A DNA stretch of 51,862 nucleotides from CAZGCA01 sp964524145 (GCA_964524145.1 CAZGCA010000042.1:1-51862), one strand, 5' to 3'. Positions 35,077-43,993 are shown, counted from the first letter of the stretch. Translations and numbers: made by a program. The notes: generated by a model not told the origin, from the sequence alone.

Positions 35077-35280
35077 AGTCCCGAAGGGACGAGTGACAAT
35101 AGCCCAGGAATTCATTCCTGGGATTCATGCGCCCCAAAAAGGAGTAAGTCCCGGAGGGACGACTGAACCTGGTGGCGGCTGTGCACTGTTTCAGCCGTCC
35201 CTCCGGGACTGTCTTCTTAACCGGCGTCAAGGGTCCCACCGATGAATCGGTGGGCTATTTTCGGCTGTCCCTCCGGGACT
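35077..35280. repeat. Cluster of GTCCC...GGGAC dispersed palindromes
   Basis: AGTCCCGAAGGGACGA (35077), AGTCCCGGAGGGACG (35147) and the inverse form CGTCCCTCCGGGACT (35196), with TGTCCCTCCGGGACT (35266). Between them are two long-arm hairpins, CCCAGGAAT-tc-ATTCCTGGG (35103-35122) and CCCACCGAT-ga-ATCGGTGGG (35235-35254). The 754 bp from 34592 to 35345 hold no gene. Confidence 0.85.
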
Positions 35281-35345
35281 ACGGCAAGGGAAACCGATGT
35301 CATGGGGACGTTCCTGCAACCACCTCACCCACACTGTGCCGGGGG

Positions 35346-37730
35346 CTATTCGCTGCTTATTGGCGCTTCCGACTCGACAGGCTCGGCGTCCGCGTCCTCA
35401 AACGTCCCCTTGTTCTCCTCCCACCATTCGCGCCATTTCGCCGGGTCCAAGCCAAGGTATCGCCCCGTCATTCTCTTAAGCGCCTGCACCGCGTCCGTTC
35501 GCAGATTGTGCTCTATGAGCTTAATAGGGAATTCTCTCACACCTTTCCAGCGCTTGCGACTGCGCAAGCTTATGTCAAGCGCAGCTATGAGTGGCTCTAC
35601 CGCCCGTGTATCGCCCAAATCGGCCAACGCTATTGCTGCGTAAGTCCTAACACAGACGTCTTCATCCTTTAGCGCTCCAATGAGCGGTTCGATTGCGCGA
35701 CCATCTCCCAGTTTTCCCAGTCCTCTCGCCGCTCGCTCTCGGACAGACGGATCTTTGTCCTTCAACGCACCAATAAGAGGGTCTATACCGCGACTGCCTG
35801 CTATCTCAACAAGGGCTCGAACTACGGAGGTTCTGACCCGCCACTCTTTATCCTCAAGAGCCGCAATAAGCGGTTCCACAGCGCGCTCTTCCCCAATCTC
35901 CATCAACCGCCTCACTGCGGACTCCCGAACATTGTAATCCTTGTCTTCGAGTGCAGCAATCAGCGGTTCTACGGCACGAGCATCTCCTGTGTCAGCAAGG
36001 GCCATCAGCGCGTTTTGTCGGACGAACCGTTTCCTGTGCTTCAGCATCGCTATCAACGGCTCTACAGCCGGCTCGCCTATGCGGCCCAAAGCGAATGCCG
36101 CGTCCACGCCAACACTATCATCCTTGTCCTGTAACGCGCCAATCAACGGCTCCACAGCTCGGGGGTCGTTCAATATCCCGAGCGCTCTTGCTGCGAAGCC
36201 CCGAACCTCAGCATTCTTGTCATTAAGGGCCGCCACGAGTGGTTCAAAGGCGCGGACGTCCCCTATCATGCCCAATTTCAGCGCAGCGTTTTTTCGCACT
36301 CGGCTGCCCTTATCATTAAGGGCCGCGATCAAAGGCTCGACGGCCGGTGCCCCTATGGCGCTCAGTGCCATCCCTGCAAAGAAAGCAGGGCTGTTGTAAT
36401 ACTCAGAAGGACCCATAGAGACACCGAAAAGGGAGAATACCCTACCAGTCCAACCGACGACGGGCGTTTCGTCGCCCAGAAGCCCTACGAGAAACGGCGC
36501 AGCGGGCGCAGCGTCCTCGCCCATCTCCCGTAGACTCAAAGCCGCGGCTGCCCGTTCTCTCCGATCCTCCGACTGCAACAGCTCGATCAGCTCTTGAACC
36601 TCAGGCGGAATATCTACTGCGGTGACTTCGTTCTCGGTGGCTTGCGTATAGGCGATGTGGACCGCGCCGAGTATGGCGACGGTGAGCAGGCCGGTCAGAA
36701 CGAAGGCTATCACCCTGCGGCGGGATAGGGGTGCCGAGAAAACGCGGCGTTTCAACGCCTTCAACCGGCGGGTCACGTCGGACATGCGCGCCATCGGGAT
36801 GCCAGCGGTCGCGGGCGGGCGTTCGGCAAGGTCGACGGCGACCCGGGCGAGCGTGCGCGAGTAAACGTTCGCGTCGCCGACGAAATGCGCCGAGACGGCG
36901 TCGCTGACTTCTTCGCATGCCGATGCGTGCGCGCTTCGTACCGGCCACAGAAGCGGGTGGAACCAGAGCAGGATAGACAGCCAGTGGAGCACGTATCCCC
37001 ACACCAGGTCATGCGACCGGACGTGTGACACCTCGTGCGCGATGATACCCGACAGCTCAGCCGTGTATGCCGCATCGCACATGCGTTCGGGCAGTAGCAA
37101 CACTGGCCGACGCAGGCCCGTCAGGAACGGCACGGACAGTCCGCTCACTTTCCGGACATCCACGTCGCGTTTACACCGGAGCGCCTCGGCTACTCTGCGG
37201 CACTCGTTGATGACGGTCTCAGGCGCAGGGTGGGAACTGTTCATGAACCGTTTGACGCGGCGATGACCCAACCATAACCGGAACGCAAGGACTGCAACCC
37301 CGACCACCCACAGTTCCGGCAGGAGCCAGCGTCGTGCCAGCGGCCAGAGCCTCGACGACCGTTTCTCTTCGACATCCGGCACCGGCTCTGCAGTGGGTCT
37401 CTGGAGAGGTCGAGCCCCTGGAACTGTGGGAAGGATCATGCGCGGCAACGAAACAGTCTCGTCCTGTATCCTCTCCACTGGGGCTCTCGATGGCTGCGCG
37501 ACCCTCAGCTCGATGGTTGGCATCACGAGCGTCACGGCAGGCATTGCGATAAGCCAGATTGCCACGCCGCGCCACAACAACACACGCCACCGCGGGTTGG
37601 CACGCCTGAGACAGAAGTGCAGCACCCACCCCACGGCCAACAGCGCCGTGACCTTCAGCAGAACGAGCATCCAGAGCGGCGCTTCCACCACGCTTGAAAG
37701 CACTGCCGAGAGCTCAAACATCATCCTCAT
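35346..37730 (-). CDS. BlaR1-type M56 metalloprotease fused to HEAT repeats
   Basis: 794 residues; the start is among ATGs at 37730, 37724 and 37721, behind a GGGGGG run. Three N-terminal membrane helices flank a gap, then the M56 zinc-protease signature HEVSH (H232, E233, H236) with the downstream E273/E274 ligand (CEEVSD), and a further helix at about 339-361. This is the BlaR1/MecR1 topology, in which the part after the last helix is the extracytoplasmic sensor. Here that part is not a penicillin-binding domain but about ten HEAT-type repeats (AVEPLIAALEDKDYNVRESAVRRLMEIGE pattern, 377-770). It pairs with the BlaI-family gene upstream: protease activation should cleave the repressor. The ligand sensed by the HEAT array is unknown. 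Confidence 0.9.
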   Translation of the reverse strand: MRMMFELSAVLSSVVEAPLWMLVLLKVTALLAVGWVLHFCLRRANPRWRVLLWRGVAIWLIAMPAVTLVMPTIELRVAQPSRAPVERIQDETVSLPRMILPTVPGARPLQRPTAEPVPDVEEKRSSRLWPLARRWLLPELWVVGVAVLAFRLWLGHRRVKRFMNSSHPAPETVINECRRVAEALRCKRDVDVRKVSGLSVPFLTGLRRPVLLLPERMCDAAYTAELSGIIAHEVSHVRSHDLVWGYVLHWLSILLWFHPLLWPVRSAHASACEEVSDAVSAHFVGDANVYSRTLARVAVDLAERPPATAGIPMARMSDVTRRLKALKRRVFSAPLSRRRVIAFVLTGLLTVAILGAVHIAYTQATENEVTAVDIPPEVQELIELLQSEDRRERAAAALSLREMGEDAAPAAPFLVGLLGDETPVVGWTGRVFSLFGVSMGPSEYYNSPAFFAGMALSAIGAPAVEPLIAALNDKGSRVRKNAALKLGMIGDVRAFEPLVAALNDKNAEVRGFAARALGILNDPRAVEPLIGALQDKDDSVGVDAAFALGRIGEPAVEPLIAMLKHRKRFVRQNALMALADTGDARAVEPLIAALEDKDYNVRESAVRRLMEIGEERAVEPLIAALEDKEWRVRTSVVRALVEIAGSRGIDPLIGALKDKDPSVRERAARGLGKLGDGRAIEPLIGALKDEDVCVRTYAAIALADLGDTRAVEPLIAALDISLRSRKRWKGVREFPIKLIEHNLRTDAVQALKRMTGRYLGLDPAKWREWWEENKGTFEDADAEPVESEAPISSE

Positions 37731-37779
37731 CCCCCCTGGGTCGCCTCACTCCTGTGACCGCAAAATGGGGCACGTTGTT

Positions 37780-37871
37780 GTCATCCTGAGTCCGCCTTGG
37801 CGGACGAAGGATCTCCTTTTGGCCAACAGGTCGATGCAGCCGCGGAGATCCTTCACTTCGTTCAGGATGAC
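37780..37871. repeat. 92-bp inverted-repeat element between the regulator genes
   Basis: Ends are GTCATCCTGA (37780-37789) and TCAGGATGAC (37862-37871), with inner arms GAAGGATCTCC and GGAGATCCTTC and a small TCCGCC-tt-GGCGGA hairpin. It is a pair of the dispersed GTCAT repeats in opposite orientation, resembling a small non-coding mobile element. Confidence 0.7.
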
Positions 37872-37902
37872 AGATGAAGTGAGATGCGGAGATGGATCCA
37901 GC

Positions 37903-37925
37903 GTAGCGCAGGCATCTTGCCTGCA
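37903..37925. repeat. Single GCAGGC dyad
   Basis: GTAGCGCAGGC-atctt-GCCTGCA, one unit of the family at 21744 and 34776, here without its partner. Together with 37780-37871 it fills the 232-bp space between the BlaI- and BlaR1-type genes. Confidence 0.8.
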
Positions 37926-37962
37926 ATTGCAATCGGGTCGACAGCCCGTGCCTGACCACCGA

Positions 37963-38379
37963 TTACTCACCACCATGCGCGGCTTCTCCATTGTCAGTTT
38001 TAGTTTTTGACTTTTGACTTGCACTTCCCTCTTCGTCTGCCAGCCGCTTCAGTTCCAGCAGTTCCGCGTCGGACAGGTTCTCGGACTTTATGAGACGGCA
38101 CAACAACGATTCCGTCGACCCGTCGCAGAACGTGTCCGCAAGCATGCGGTACGTCGCACGAAACGCCGACTCACGGCTCGTTCTTGCCTTGTAATGATAG
38201 GCCTTCCCCTTCAGACGCCGCGTCACGTGACCCTTCTCAAGCAGGATCGTCAGATAGGACCGAAGCGCAGGGTTCTTGATCTCCCGCGGAAACTCGGCCT
38301 GGATCTCCGCAGGCTTCATCTCCCCGTGCTTCCAGAGAATCCGCATCACCTCCAGCTCCCCATCAGTAAACCGCGGCAT
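37963..38379 (-). CDS. BlaI/MecI-family transcriptional repressor
   Basis: 138 residues, ATG with GGAGG upstream. Winged-helix DNA-binding domain in residues 1-70: FTDGELEVMRILWKHGEMKPAEIQAEF, recognition helix NPALRSYLTILLEKGHV, wing TRRLKGKAYHYKA. The C-terminal half forms the dimerisation helices (MLADTFCDGSTESLLCRLIKSENLSDAEL), the region that BlaR1-type proteases inactivate. The first gene of the regulator pair, it is preceded by a consensus promoter whose -10 lies inside a dyad, so it probably represses itself and the M56-HEAT gene. Confidence 0.93.
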   Translation of the reverse strand: MPRFTDGELEVMRILWKHGEMKPAEIQAEFPREIKNPALRSYLTILLEKGHVTRRLKGKAYHYKARTSRESAFRATYRMLADTFCDGSTESLLCRLIKSENLSDAELLELKRLADEEGSASQKSKTKTDNGEAAHGGE

Positions 38380-38446
38380 TCTCAGTCCCTCCTTTCGGTC
38401 CCGGGGGCTCCCTTACCATAGACGCCCCATTCCCGAATTATTCCCT

Positions 38447-38470
38447 CATATGCAGATTATACTGCACATG
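38447..38470. promoter_or_regulatory. Candidate BlaI-type operator
   Basis: CATATGCAG-attata-CTGCACATG: 9-bp arms with one mismatch, the inner TGCAG/CTGCA perfect, centred on the -10 hexamer of the promoter. Size and position fit a dimeric winged-helix repressor that blocks RNA polymerase. Confidence 0.7.
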
Positions 38471-38484
38471 GACGAGTTTGTCAA
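38456..38484 (-). promoter_or_regulatory. Consensus sigma-70 promoter of the BlaI-type gene
   Basis: Minus strand TTGACA (38484-38479), 17-bp spacer, TATAAT (38461-38456): both hexamers perfect. The ATG is at 38379, giving a leader of about 70 nt. Confidence 0.88.
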
Positions 38485-38501
38485 GGACTTTTTTTGAGTA
38501 G

Positions 38502-38529
38502 GGAGACGGTAGTCGGTAGACTGTAGACG
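38502..38529. repeat. Heptamer repeat block
   Basis: GGAGACG, GTAGTCG, GTAGACT, GTAGACG in series, followed by GGAGAG. It is the same block as in the 81-bp repeats at 21863 and 21944, here without the ATTCCCGC dyad. Confidence 0.75.
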
Positions 38530-38581
38530 GGAGAGAGGCGGGTTAACAGGGCCGCGAGGAATTCGTTGTAAGAAGTCCGGC

Positions 38582-39844
38582 CTAGTCAAAGGATTTTCGC
38601 GCTGTGTAGTAAAGGGCCAGCAGGAAGACGGCCACGGTGGCGCCGAGCACAAGGTTGGTGACGGGACGATTCTTGAATCGTCGGCCAACCCACCGTTCAG
38701 GGCCGTTCAAGCGGATGAGAGAGACGGCCAGGAAGGGTATGAAGCAGGCTCCGAACACGGCGTAAAGTTTCTGGACGCTCTGAAACTCGAACCGCAGCAA
38801 GAGAACGGGGACAACAGCAATGGCGAGAAGGTATCCGCGGTACGTGGCGGAATGAGTGGCGACGCGTTTTGCCCGGTCTTCGCGGGATTCCCCGATACAG
38901 AGGCTCAAGAAATCAGCGAAGATGTAGGGTACGCTTTGCCATACGCCCAGAAGGCTGCTGAAAACGGCGCCCCACGCGCCCAGAAGAAAGGTCCATTTGC
39001 CCAGGGAGCCCAACGGTTCCTCCAACCGCTGGGCGAGGGCGACTACCAGTCCGGCGCCGCTGCCTTCCACGCGGGTCTGGCTTCCGATGATCACCATGGC
39101 TGCTCCGAACAGAGCGGTCATGGCGTAGCCCACGGCAAGATCAATGCGACATACGCGGAGGGCCTCCCCGCCGACGCGGCCTTTCTCGCGAATCCAGTAT
39201 CCGTAGCACAGGACAGTCAAGGTGCCGCCCACACCGCCTATAAGAGCGACGGTCCATTCCAATCCGTTCGCGTCAAGCTTGGGAATACTGGGAATGAAGG
39301 CCCCCCTGGCGATCGCGGTCCAGTCGGGACGGATGAGGACGACGGATAGAAGAACTGTGACGAACATGATCCCGATGCAGAAGCCCATGATCTTTTCAAA
39401 CAGCCTGAAGCCGCCTATACGCACGAGCACAACGCCCAAGAGACTGTGGCAAATGCCGAACCACAGCTTTCCCGTGCTCGCTTCACTAAGTACCGGTATG
39501 ATCGCGTGGGCCGCCACACCGCACGCTCCCATGAGCGCCGCACCCACAAACAGGCTCCAGGAAAACAGGTATAGCAGGAACACTATCTGGAAGGGAAGGC
39601 CCAGGTGCGTCACACATCCTTCCAAGAGCGTGTCACCGGTTGCAAGCTGCCAGCGCATGAGTCCCTCGGTAAGCACGAACTTCAGGAACGCGGCAATCAG
39701 AACCGCCCATAGTACTGCCACCCCAAGGTTCGCTCCCGCGAGACTTGCCGTTGCGAGGTCGCCGGCTCCCACGCCCGTGGCCGCTACCAGGATCCCCGGC
39801 CCAATGATGGCGAGGAACCGCGGAGCGCTGCTCTTCTCAGTCAT
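38582..39844 (-). CDS. Second Nramp-like transporter
   Basis: 420 residues with about 11 membrane helices. Helix 1 reads GPGILVAATGVGAGDLATASLAG: an acidic residue follows a GAG turn where Nramp proteins have DPGN, and helix 6 (ALIGGVGGTLTVLCYGYWI) lacks MPH. It is thus a divergent member, of a different subgroup from the protein at 16029-17435. ATG start with GGGGAG 11 nt upstream. It stands alone on its strand; the next gene is divergent. Metal transport is the family default but the altered sites leave the substrate open. Confidence 0.82.
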   Translation of the reverse strand: MTEKSSAPRFLAIIGPGILVAATGVGAGDLATASLAGANLGVAVLWAVLIAAFLKFVLTEGLMRWQLATGDTLLEGCVTHLGLPFQIVFLLYLFSWSLFVGAALMGACGVAAHAIIPVLSEASTGKLWFGICHSLLGVVLVRIGGFRLFEKIMGFCIGIMFVTVLLSVVLIRPDWTAIARGAFIPSIPKLDANGLEWTVALIGGVGGTLTVLCYGYWIREKGRVGGEALRVCRIDLAVGYAMTALFGAAMVIIGSQTRVEGSGAGLVVALAQRLEEPLGSLGKWTFLLGAWGAVFSSLLGVWQSVPYIFADFLSLCIGESREDRAKRVATHSATYRGYLLAIAVVPVLLLRFEFQSVQKLYAVFGACFIPFLAVSLIRLNGPERWVGRRFKNRPVTNLVLGATVAVFLLALYYTARKSFD

Positions 39845-40275
39845 ACCAGGTGCTTGCTCCCCTTGTTTGTTCTCTCACAGTTCCCGACCGGCCGGAAAAC
39901 CGGTACACGGATAACCTCGCATCGCGGCCGACAGCAAAGACTCGAACATTGGAATCGTAGCACAGAGCAGCGTTTCAGTAAACTCTGTGGAGGCGGAGGA
40001 ACAGTGTCCGCGACACCCATTGGAGCTACCGGGCCCCAGCCTGCACTTCGCTGATCGGGATGACGTGAACCCTCCTTCTCGAATATACTTTCACCGCTAC
40101 CCAGCCGCGGCGACGAAGAACATGAATCCCGTATGTGCGTTTGTTGCGCGTTTCGCCAGAGATGACCCCGATGTGTCTTGCCTTCCGGGGTCGACTGGGG
40201 GTACAGTATGTACTCAGACTCTCTTCCACTAAAGGAGACTGCTGGTATAGTCAACGTTGGTGAAATGATACAACG
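39845..40275. other. Divergent intergenic region
   Basis: 430 bp between the Nramp-like gene and the toroid-protein gene. It holds a CCGGCCGG palindrome near 39890 and a weak TTGCCT-18-TACAGT promoter-like pair near 40180-40210. An AAAGGAGA near 40230 precedes no convincing gene. Confidence 0.4.
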
Positions 40276-42501
40276 ATGTTTTCCAATTCCTCACGACGCG
40301 TCGCTGACCCTGTGGTCGTAGTCCTTCTGGCCGCACTTGTAGTAAGTGGGACGTGGGTGCTCCCGGGATCAGCAGATTCCGTTATCAGCGATCCTGCGGA
40401 CTCACAGGGGTGGTACGTTTTCGCGTGCGATCGCGACAACGATCTGTTTCGAATCGTGTCCGGGTTGATCCCCCAAGTGCAGCACTTCAACGATCCAGCC
40501 GAGGCGGTGCGGCGGGCCTCGCCGGGCGCCGCGGTGCTGATTCTGGCCGGCGGATACCCGGATGCGACCACGACGATCGACCCGAGCTTGTTCGAATCGG
40601 CTGCGACGAAGAAACTGCGGCTGTATGTCGAGTACCCGTCCGCGCTGCCGGGCATGTCCGTGGGCAAGCCGGTTGAGAATCGCGTCGAGCGCGCAGTCGT
40701 CGTGACCGCGTTTTTCGCACCCGGACCGACGAAGCACGACCTCGCGTCGATCAACGGTCTACGGTACGTTCCGGTTTCGGCGGGAAAGGTACACCTTGTC
40801 GCGGCGCGGGTGGCGGGGTTCGATACAGCGGTGTACGGACTGCCGAAGGAAACGCATCCGCTCCTGTTTGAGCTGCCCGAGCGCGATGTGCTCGTGGCCA
40901 CGACCCGGCTCAGCCACTTCGTTACGGGGCGATTCGCTCCACAAGATTTCTGGAAAGGACTCTGGACCGGCATTCTCAAGTGGCTGCAACCTGAGGCCCG
41001 TGTGGCCGCGCTGCAATGGAAACCGGTCGTGTCGCCCACGTATCGGCGCGACGAGGAACTGCCGACCGACTATGAGATGCAAGCGGCCCGCCGTGGTGTC
41101 GCGTGGTTCGAGAAGGCTCGAATCGTCATCCCTCCGAAAACCGTACGAAGTGTCCTCGAGGCCGCCAACACGGGCGAGATCGACGCGCTGCCCCCCGACA
41201 CCCCACTCGGCGATGGCTCTCGGGGCAGTTGGGAAGCGGTCATGTCGGTCATCGACCACGACGGGAGCCAGGCACTGGGCAAGGCTCAGCGCGGCGACTG
41301 CATCGGCGAGACGGCCATGGCCTTCGCCTTCGGCGGAGGGCTCGGCCTGCAATCGCGGCACAACCGCATCGCAGGCAACCTGCTGGACTACTACCTGTTC
41401 GAGTCCGACGCGAGAAAGAAGGAGCGCGGCGACCCGAACCACGGGGCCTACGGCCTGAGCGCCTGGGGCATCAGCAGCCCGGCGCAGTATGTGGCCAACT
41501 ATGGCGACGACAATGCCCGATTGATGATGGCCGCGCTCGCTACGGCCGCGCTCACCGGGGAGGATCGCTGGGATAAGGCTCTCATGATGTGCCTTCTGGC
41601 CAACCTTCGCACAACCGGCCGGCGCGGATTTCGCGGTAATCGCATCGATATCCCCGAGCTGACCAAGAACGGATGGCAACACTATTTCAAAGCAGGCCGG
41701 GTCAACTACGCCCCGCACTACGAAGCTTACCTCTGGGCGTGCTATCTTTGGGCGTACGAACAGACGAAGTATGATCTGTTCCTGAACCGCGCCGAGACCG
41801 CGCTGCGCAGAACCATGGCCCAATACCCGAACGGCTGGCGCTGGACGAACGGTCTGTCCCAGGAGAAGGCGCGGATTCTGTTGCCGCTGGCGTGGCTGGT
41901 GCGCGTCAAGGATACGCCGGAGAACCGGGCCATGCTGTACAAGGTCGTGGATGGACTATTGGCGCTACAGGATCCGTGCGGTGCGATCCGCGAGGAGCTT
42001 GGTTTGCCGGAGAAGGGCAAGTACCCACCACCGCGATCGAATGAGGAATACGCCACGAAAGAAGCGTCGCTGATCGCCAAGAACGGCGACCCCGTGTCGG
42101 ATCTGCTCTACACGACCAATTTTGCATTTCTCGGCCTGCATGAAGCCGCAGCCGCGACCGGTGATGAGCGGATCGTGCAAGCGGAAAACAAGCTGGCCGA
42201 ATTCCTCTGCCGCATTCAGATTCGAAGTGATGCGGCCCCGTCCCTCGATGGTGGATGGTTCCGTGCATTCGATTTTCGGCGCTGGGAACACTGGGGCTCG
42301 AACGCCGACGTGGGTTGGGGTGCCTGGTGCATCGAGAGCGGCTGGACCCAAGGGTGGATCACCGCCGTACTGGCGATGCGACAGATGGACACGTCACTGT
42401 GGGAGTTGACCGAGGACAGCCGCATCGAACGGCACTTTGAGACGCTGCGTCGCCAGATGCTGCCCGATTCGGTCCTCGAGAAGCTGGAGTCAGCCCAATA
42501 A
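40276..42501 (+). CDS. Secreted protein with a helical-toroid (glycosidase-like) domain
   Basis: 741 residues; a stop codon lies just upstream in frame, so ATG 40276 is the earliest start, though it has no clear ribosome site. Signal peptide PVVVVLLAALVVSGTWVLPGSA. Residues 40-240 form an alpha/beta domain (AAVLILAGGYPDATTTI). Residues 250-735 are rich in paired helices with aromatic edges (GRVNYAPHYEAYLWACYLWAYEQ, GDPVSDLLYTTNFAFLGLHEAA, WGSNADVGWGAWCIESGWTQGW), the pattern of an (alpha/alpha)6 barrel such as in unsaturated glucuronyl hydrolases and related glycosidases. I do not recognise the exact family. It is followed by DUF1593 and PL11-like genes and probably acts on the same glycan. 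Confidence 0.72.
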   Translation: MFSNSSRRVADPVVVVLLAALVVSGTWVLPGSADSVISDPADSQGWYVFACDRDNDLFRIVSGLIPQVQHFNDPAEAVRRASPGAAVLILAGGYPDATTTIDPSLFESAATKKLRLYVEYPSALPGMSVGKPVENRVERAVVVTAFFAPGPTKHDLASINGLRYVPVSAGKVHLVAARVAGFDTAVYGLPKETHPLLFELPERDVLVATTRLSHFVTGRFAPQDFWKGLWTGILKWLQPEARVAALQWKPVVSPTYRRDEELPTDYEMQAARRGVAWFEKARIVIPPKTVRSVLEAANTGEIDALPPDTPLGDGSRGSWEAVMSVIDHDGSQALGKAQRGDCIGETAMAFAFGGGLGLQSRHNRIAGNLLDYYLFESDARKKERGDPNHGAYGLSAWGISSPAQYVANYGDDNARLMMAALATAALTGEDRWDKALMMCLLANLRTTGRRGFRGNRIDIPELTKNGWQHYFKAGRVNYAPHYEAYLWACYLWAYEQTKYDLFLNRAETALRRTMAQYPNGWRWTNGLSQEKARILLPLAWLVRVKDTPENRAMLYKVVDGLLALQDPCGAIREELGLPEKGKYPPPRSNEEYATKEASLIAKNGDPVSDLLYTTNFAFLGLHEAAAATGDERIVQAENKLAEFLCRIQIRSDAAPSLDGGWFRAFDFRRWEHWGSNADVGWGAWCIESGWTQGWITAVLAMRQMDTSLWELTEDSRIERHFETLRRQMLPDSVLEKLESAQ

Positions 42502-42555
42502 GATCATCCCGTTCGCCGAAATCGCGACGGTTGTTTCTACGGGAGAAGCCAAAGC

Positions 42556-43974
42556 ATGAGTAATTCAAGCATACGCACCAGCAAACATGGGAGGAAGCAC
42601 AGAGCGCGGTCGCTCCCGAACCGATGCTGCCGGTGTCTGGGAATGGTTCTCGCGCTTCAACTCGCTGTTTCCGGCGCGACGGCCGCGGGTAAGGAACACA
42701 TAGGCCCAGATAGACAGCAGGCAAAGCCTCGAGTGATCGCGACAACCGATGGCGAGGTGGATGACCGCTGTTCCATGATCCGGTTCTTGCTCTACGCCAA
42801 CGAATGGGACATCTTGGGACTCATCCACTCGAGCTCGAAGTACCATTGGAAAGGCGATGCGACCCGTCCAGGACACCGGTGGGAATCGGTCTCTTGGCTT
42901 GAGCGGCAACTTGATGCGTACGCTCAGGTGTATCCGAATCTAAAGGTGCACGATCCCGATTACCCTTCTCCGGAGTACCTGAGATCGCAGGTGTTTGTCG
43001 GGAACATTGCTCTGGAAGGAGACATGCGCGAACCCACGCCCGGCTCGAACCGGATTGTCGAGGTGCTCCTTGCACCTGATGATTCGCCGGTCTGGCTCCA
43101 GGCATGGGGCGGTTCAAACACCATCGCGCGTGCGCTCAAGACGATAAAAGAGAACTCTCCGGACCGTGTCGAAGACGTCACGAAAAGAGGGCGCATCTAC
43201 CTGATCACGGAGCAGGACGATACGCTCAAGACCTACATACGGCCTGAATGGCCCGGCATTCAAGTGCTGCGAAGCGGTGGTGACTCATTCGGGGCAATTG
43301 CCTATCATTGGCAGAAGATTCAGCCAAATGACATACAGTCTTACTTTGATCGAGAATGGATGACGGCGAATATACTCGAGGGCCACGGGCCGCTTTGCGC
43401 ACTGTATGAAGCAAAGGATGGCAGGTTTCGATCTGAAGGCGATACCCCTGCATTCTTGCACGTCATAGAGACCGGACTGCGAAGTGCTGAACACCCGTCC
43501 TACGGCGGGTGGGGTGGCCGGTTCGCTTTTTCGAATGGGGTGTGGAAATCCGTTGATACGGAAGATTCTTCACCGCACAGCATCCTGCGCTGGGCCAAGG
43601 AGTTCCAAAATGATTGGGCGGCCCGTGCAGATTGGTGCGTTCTGGGCTACGATGAAGCCAATCACCCGCCCCAGGTTGCACTGGGGTGCCGCCACCAGCT
43701 CACGGCCCGGCCGGGCGAACGGCTCGAACTTGATGCAAGCGATTCGACAGACCCAGACGGCGACAGACTGGTTTTCAATTGGTGGCTGTACGCCGAGCCA
43801 GGAAGCTATCGCGGCCCCGTCGCCATCGAAAGGGCGCGCGGTGCTGTGGCGACGCTGGCGATCCCCGGAGATGCCGTTCCCGGCGAGTCGCTACACGTCA
43901 TTTGCACCGCGACCGACTCCGGCGATCCGCCGCTGAGCCGGTACGCGCGCGTGATTATAACGGTTGGGAAGTAA
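42556..43974 (+). CDS. Secreted DUF1593 protein (nucleoside-hydrolase-like)
   Basis: 472 residues, ATG with GGGAGA 9 nt upstream. Signal region CLGMVLALQLAVSGATAAG. The motif VIATTDGEVDDRCSMIRFLLYAN corresponds to the calcium- and ribose-binding DxDxxxDD loop of nucleoside hydrolases, with the first Asp replaced by T. SPVWLQAWGGSNTIARALKTI and the EWMTANILEGHGPLCALYEAKDG segment are typical of DUF1593. A C-terminal beta domain (VALGCRHQLTARPGERLELDASDSTDPDGD) resembles PKD/cadherin-like modules. Such proteins are linked to cellulose or hemicellulose use, without a proven reaction. 54 bp after the toroid gene and 19 bp before the next: one operon. Confidence 0.85.
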   Translation: MSNSSIRTSKHGRKHRARSLPNRCCRCLGMVLALQLAVSGATAAGKEHIGPDRQQAKPRVIATTDGEVDDRCSMIRFLLYANEWDILGLIHSSSKYHWKGDATRPGHRWESVSWLERQLDAYAQVYPNLKVHDPDYPSPEYLRSQVFVGNIALEGDMREPTPGSNRIVEVLLAPDDSPVWLQAWGGSNTIARALKTIKENSPDRVEDVTKRGRIYLITEQDDTLKTYIRPEWPGIQVLRSGGDSFGAIAYHWQKIQPNDIQSYFDREWMTANILEGHGPLCALYEAKDGRFRSEGDTPAFLHVIETGLRSAEHPSYGGWGGRFAFSNGVWKSVDTEDSSPHSILRWAKEFQNDWAARADWCVLGYDEANHPPQVALGCRHQLTARPGERLELDASDSTDPDGDRLVFNWWLYAEPGSYRGPVAIERARGAVATLAIPGDAVPGESLHVICTATDSGDPPLSRYARVIITVGK

Positions 43975-43993
43975 GCGCCAGGGAGAAACGAAA

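Noticed and set aside
35346..37730. Beta-lactam sensing by the BlaR1-type protein
   Set aside because: No SxxK, SxN or KTG penicillin-binding motifs follow the last membrane helix; that region is HEAT repeats.
40208..40320. Leader peptide before the toroid-protein gene
   Set aside because: ATG 40208 opens 37 codons running past the next start, but its upstream ribosome site is poor and the translation has no attenuator-like feature.
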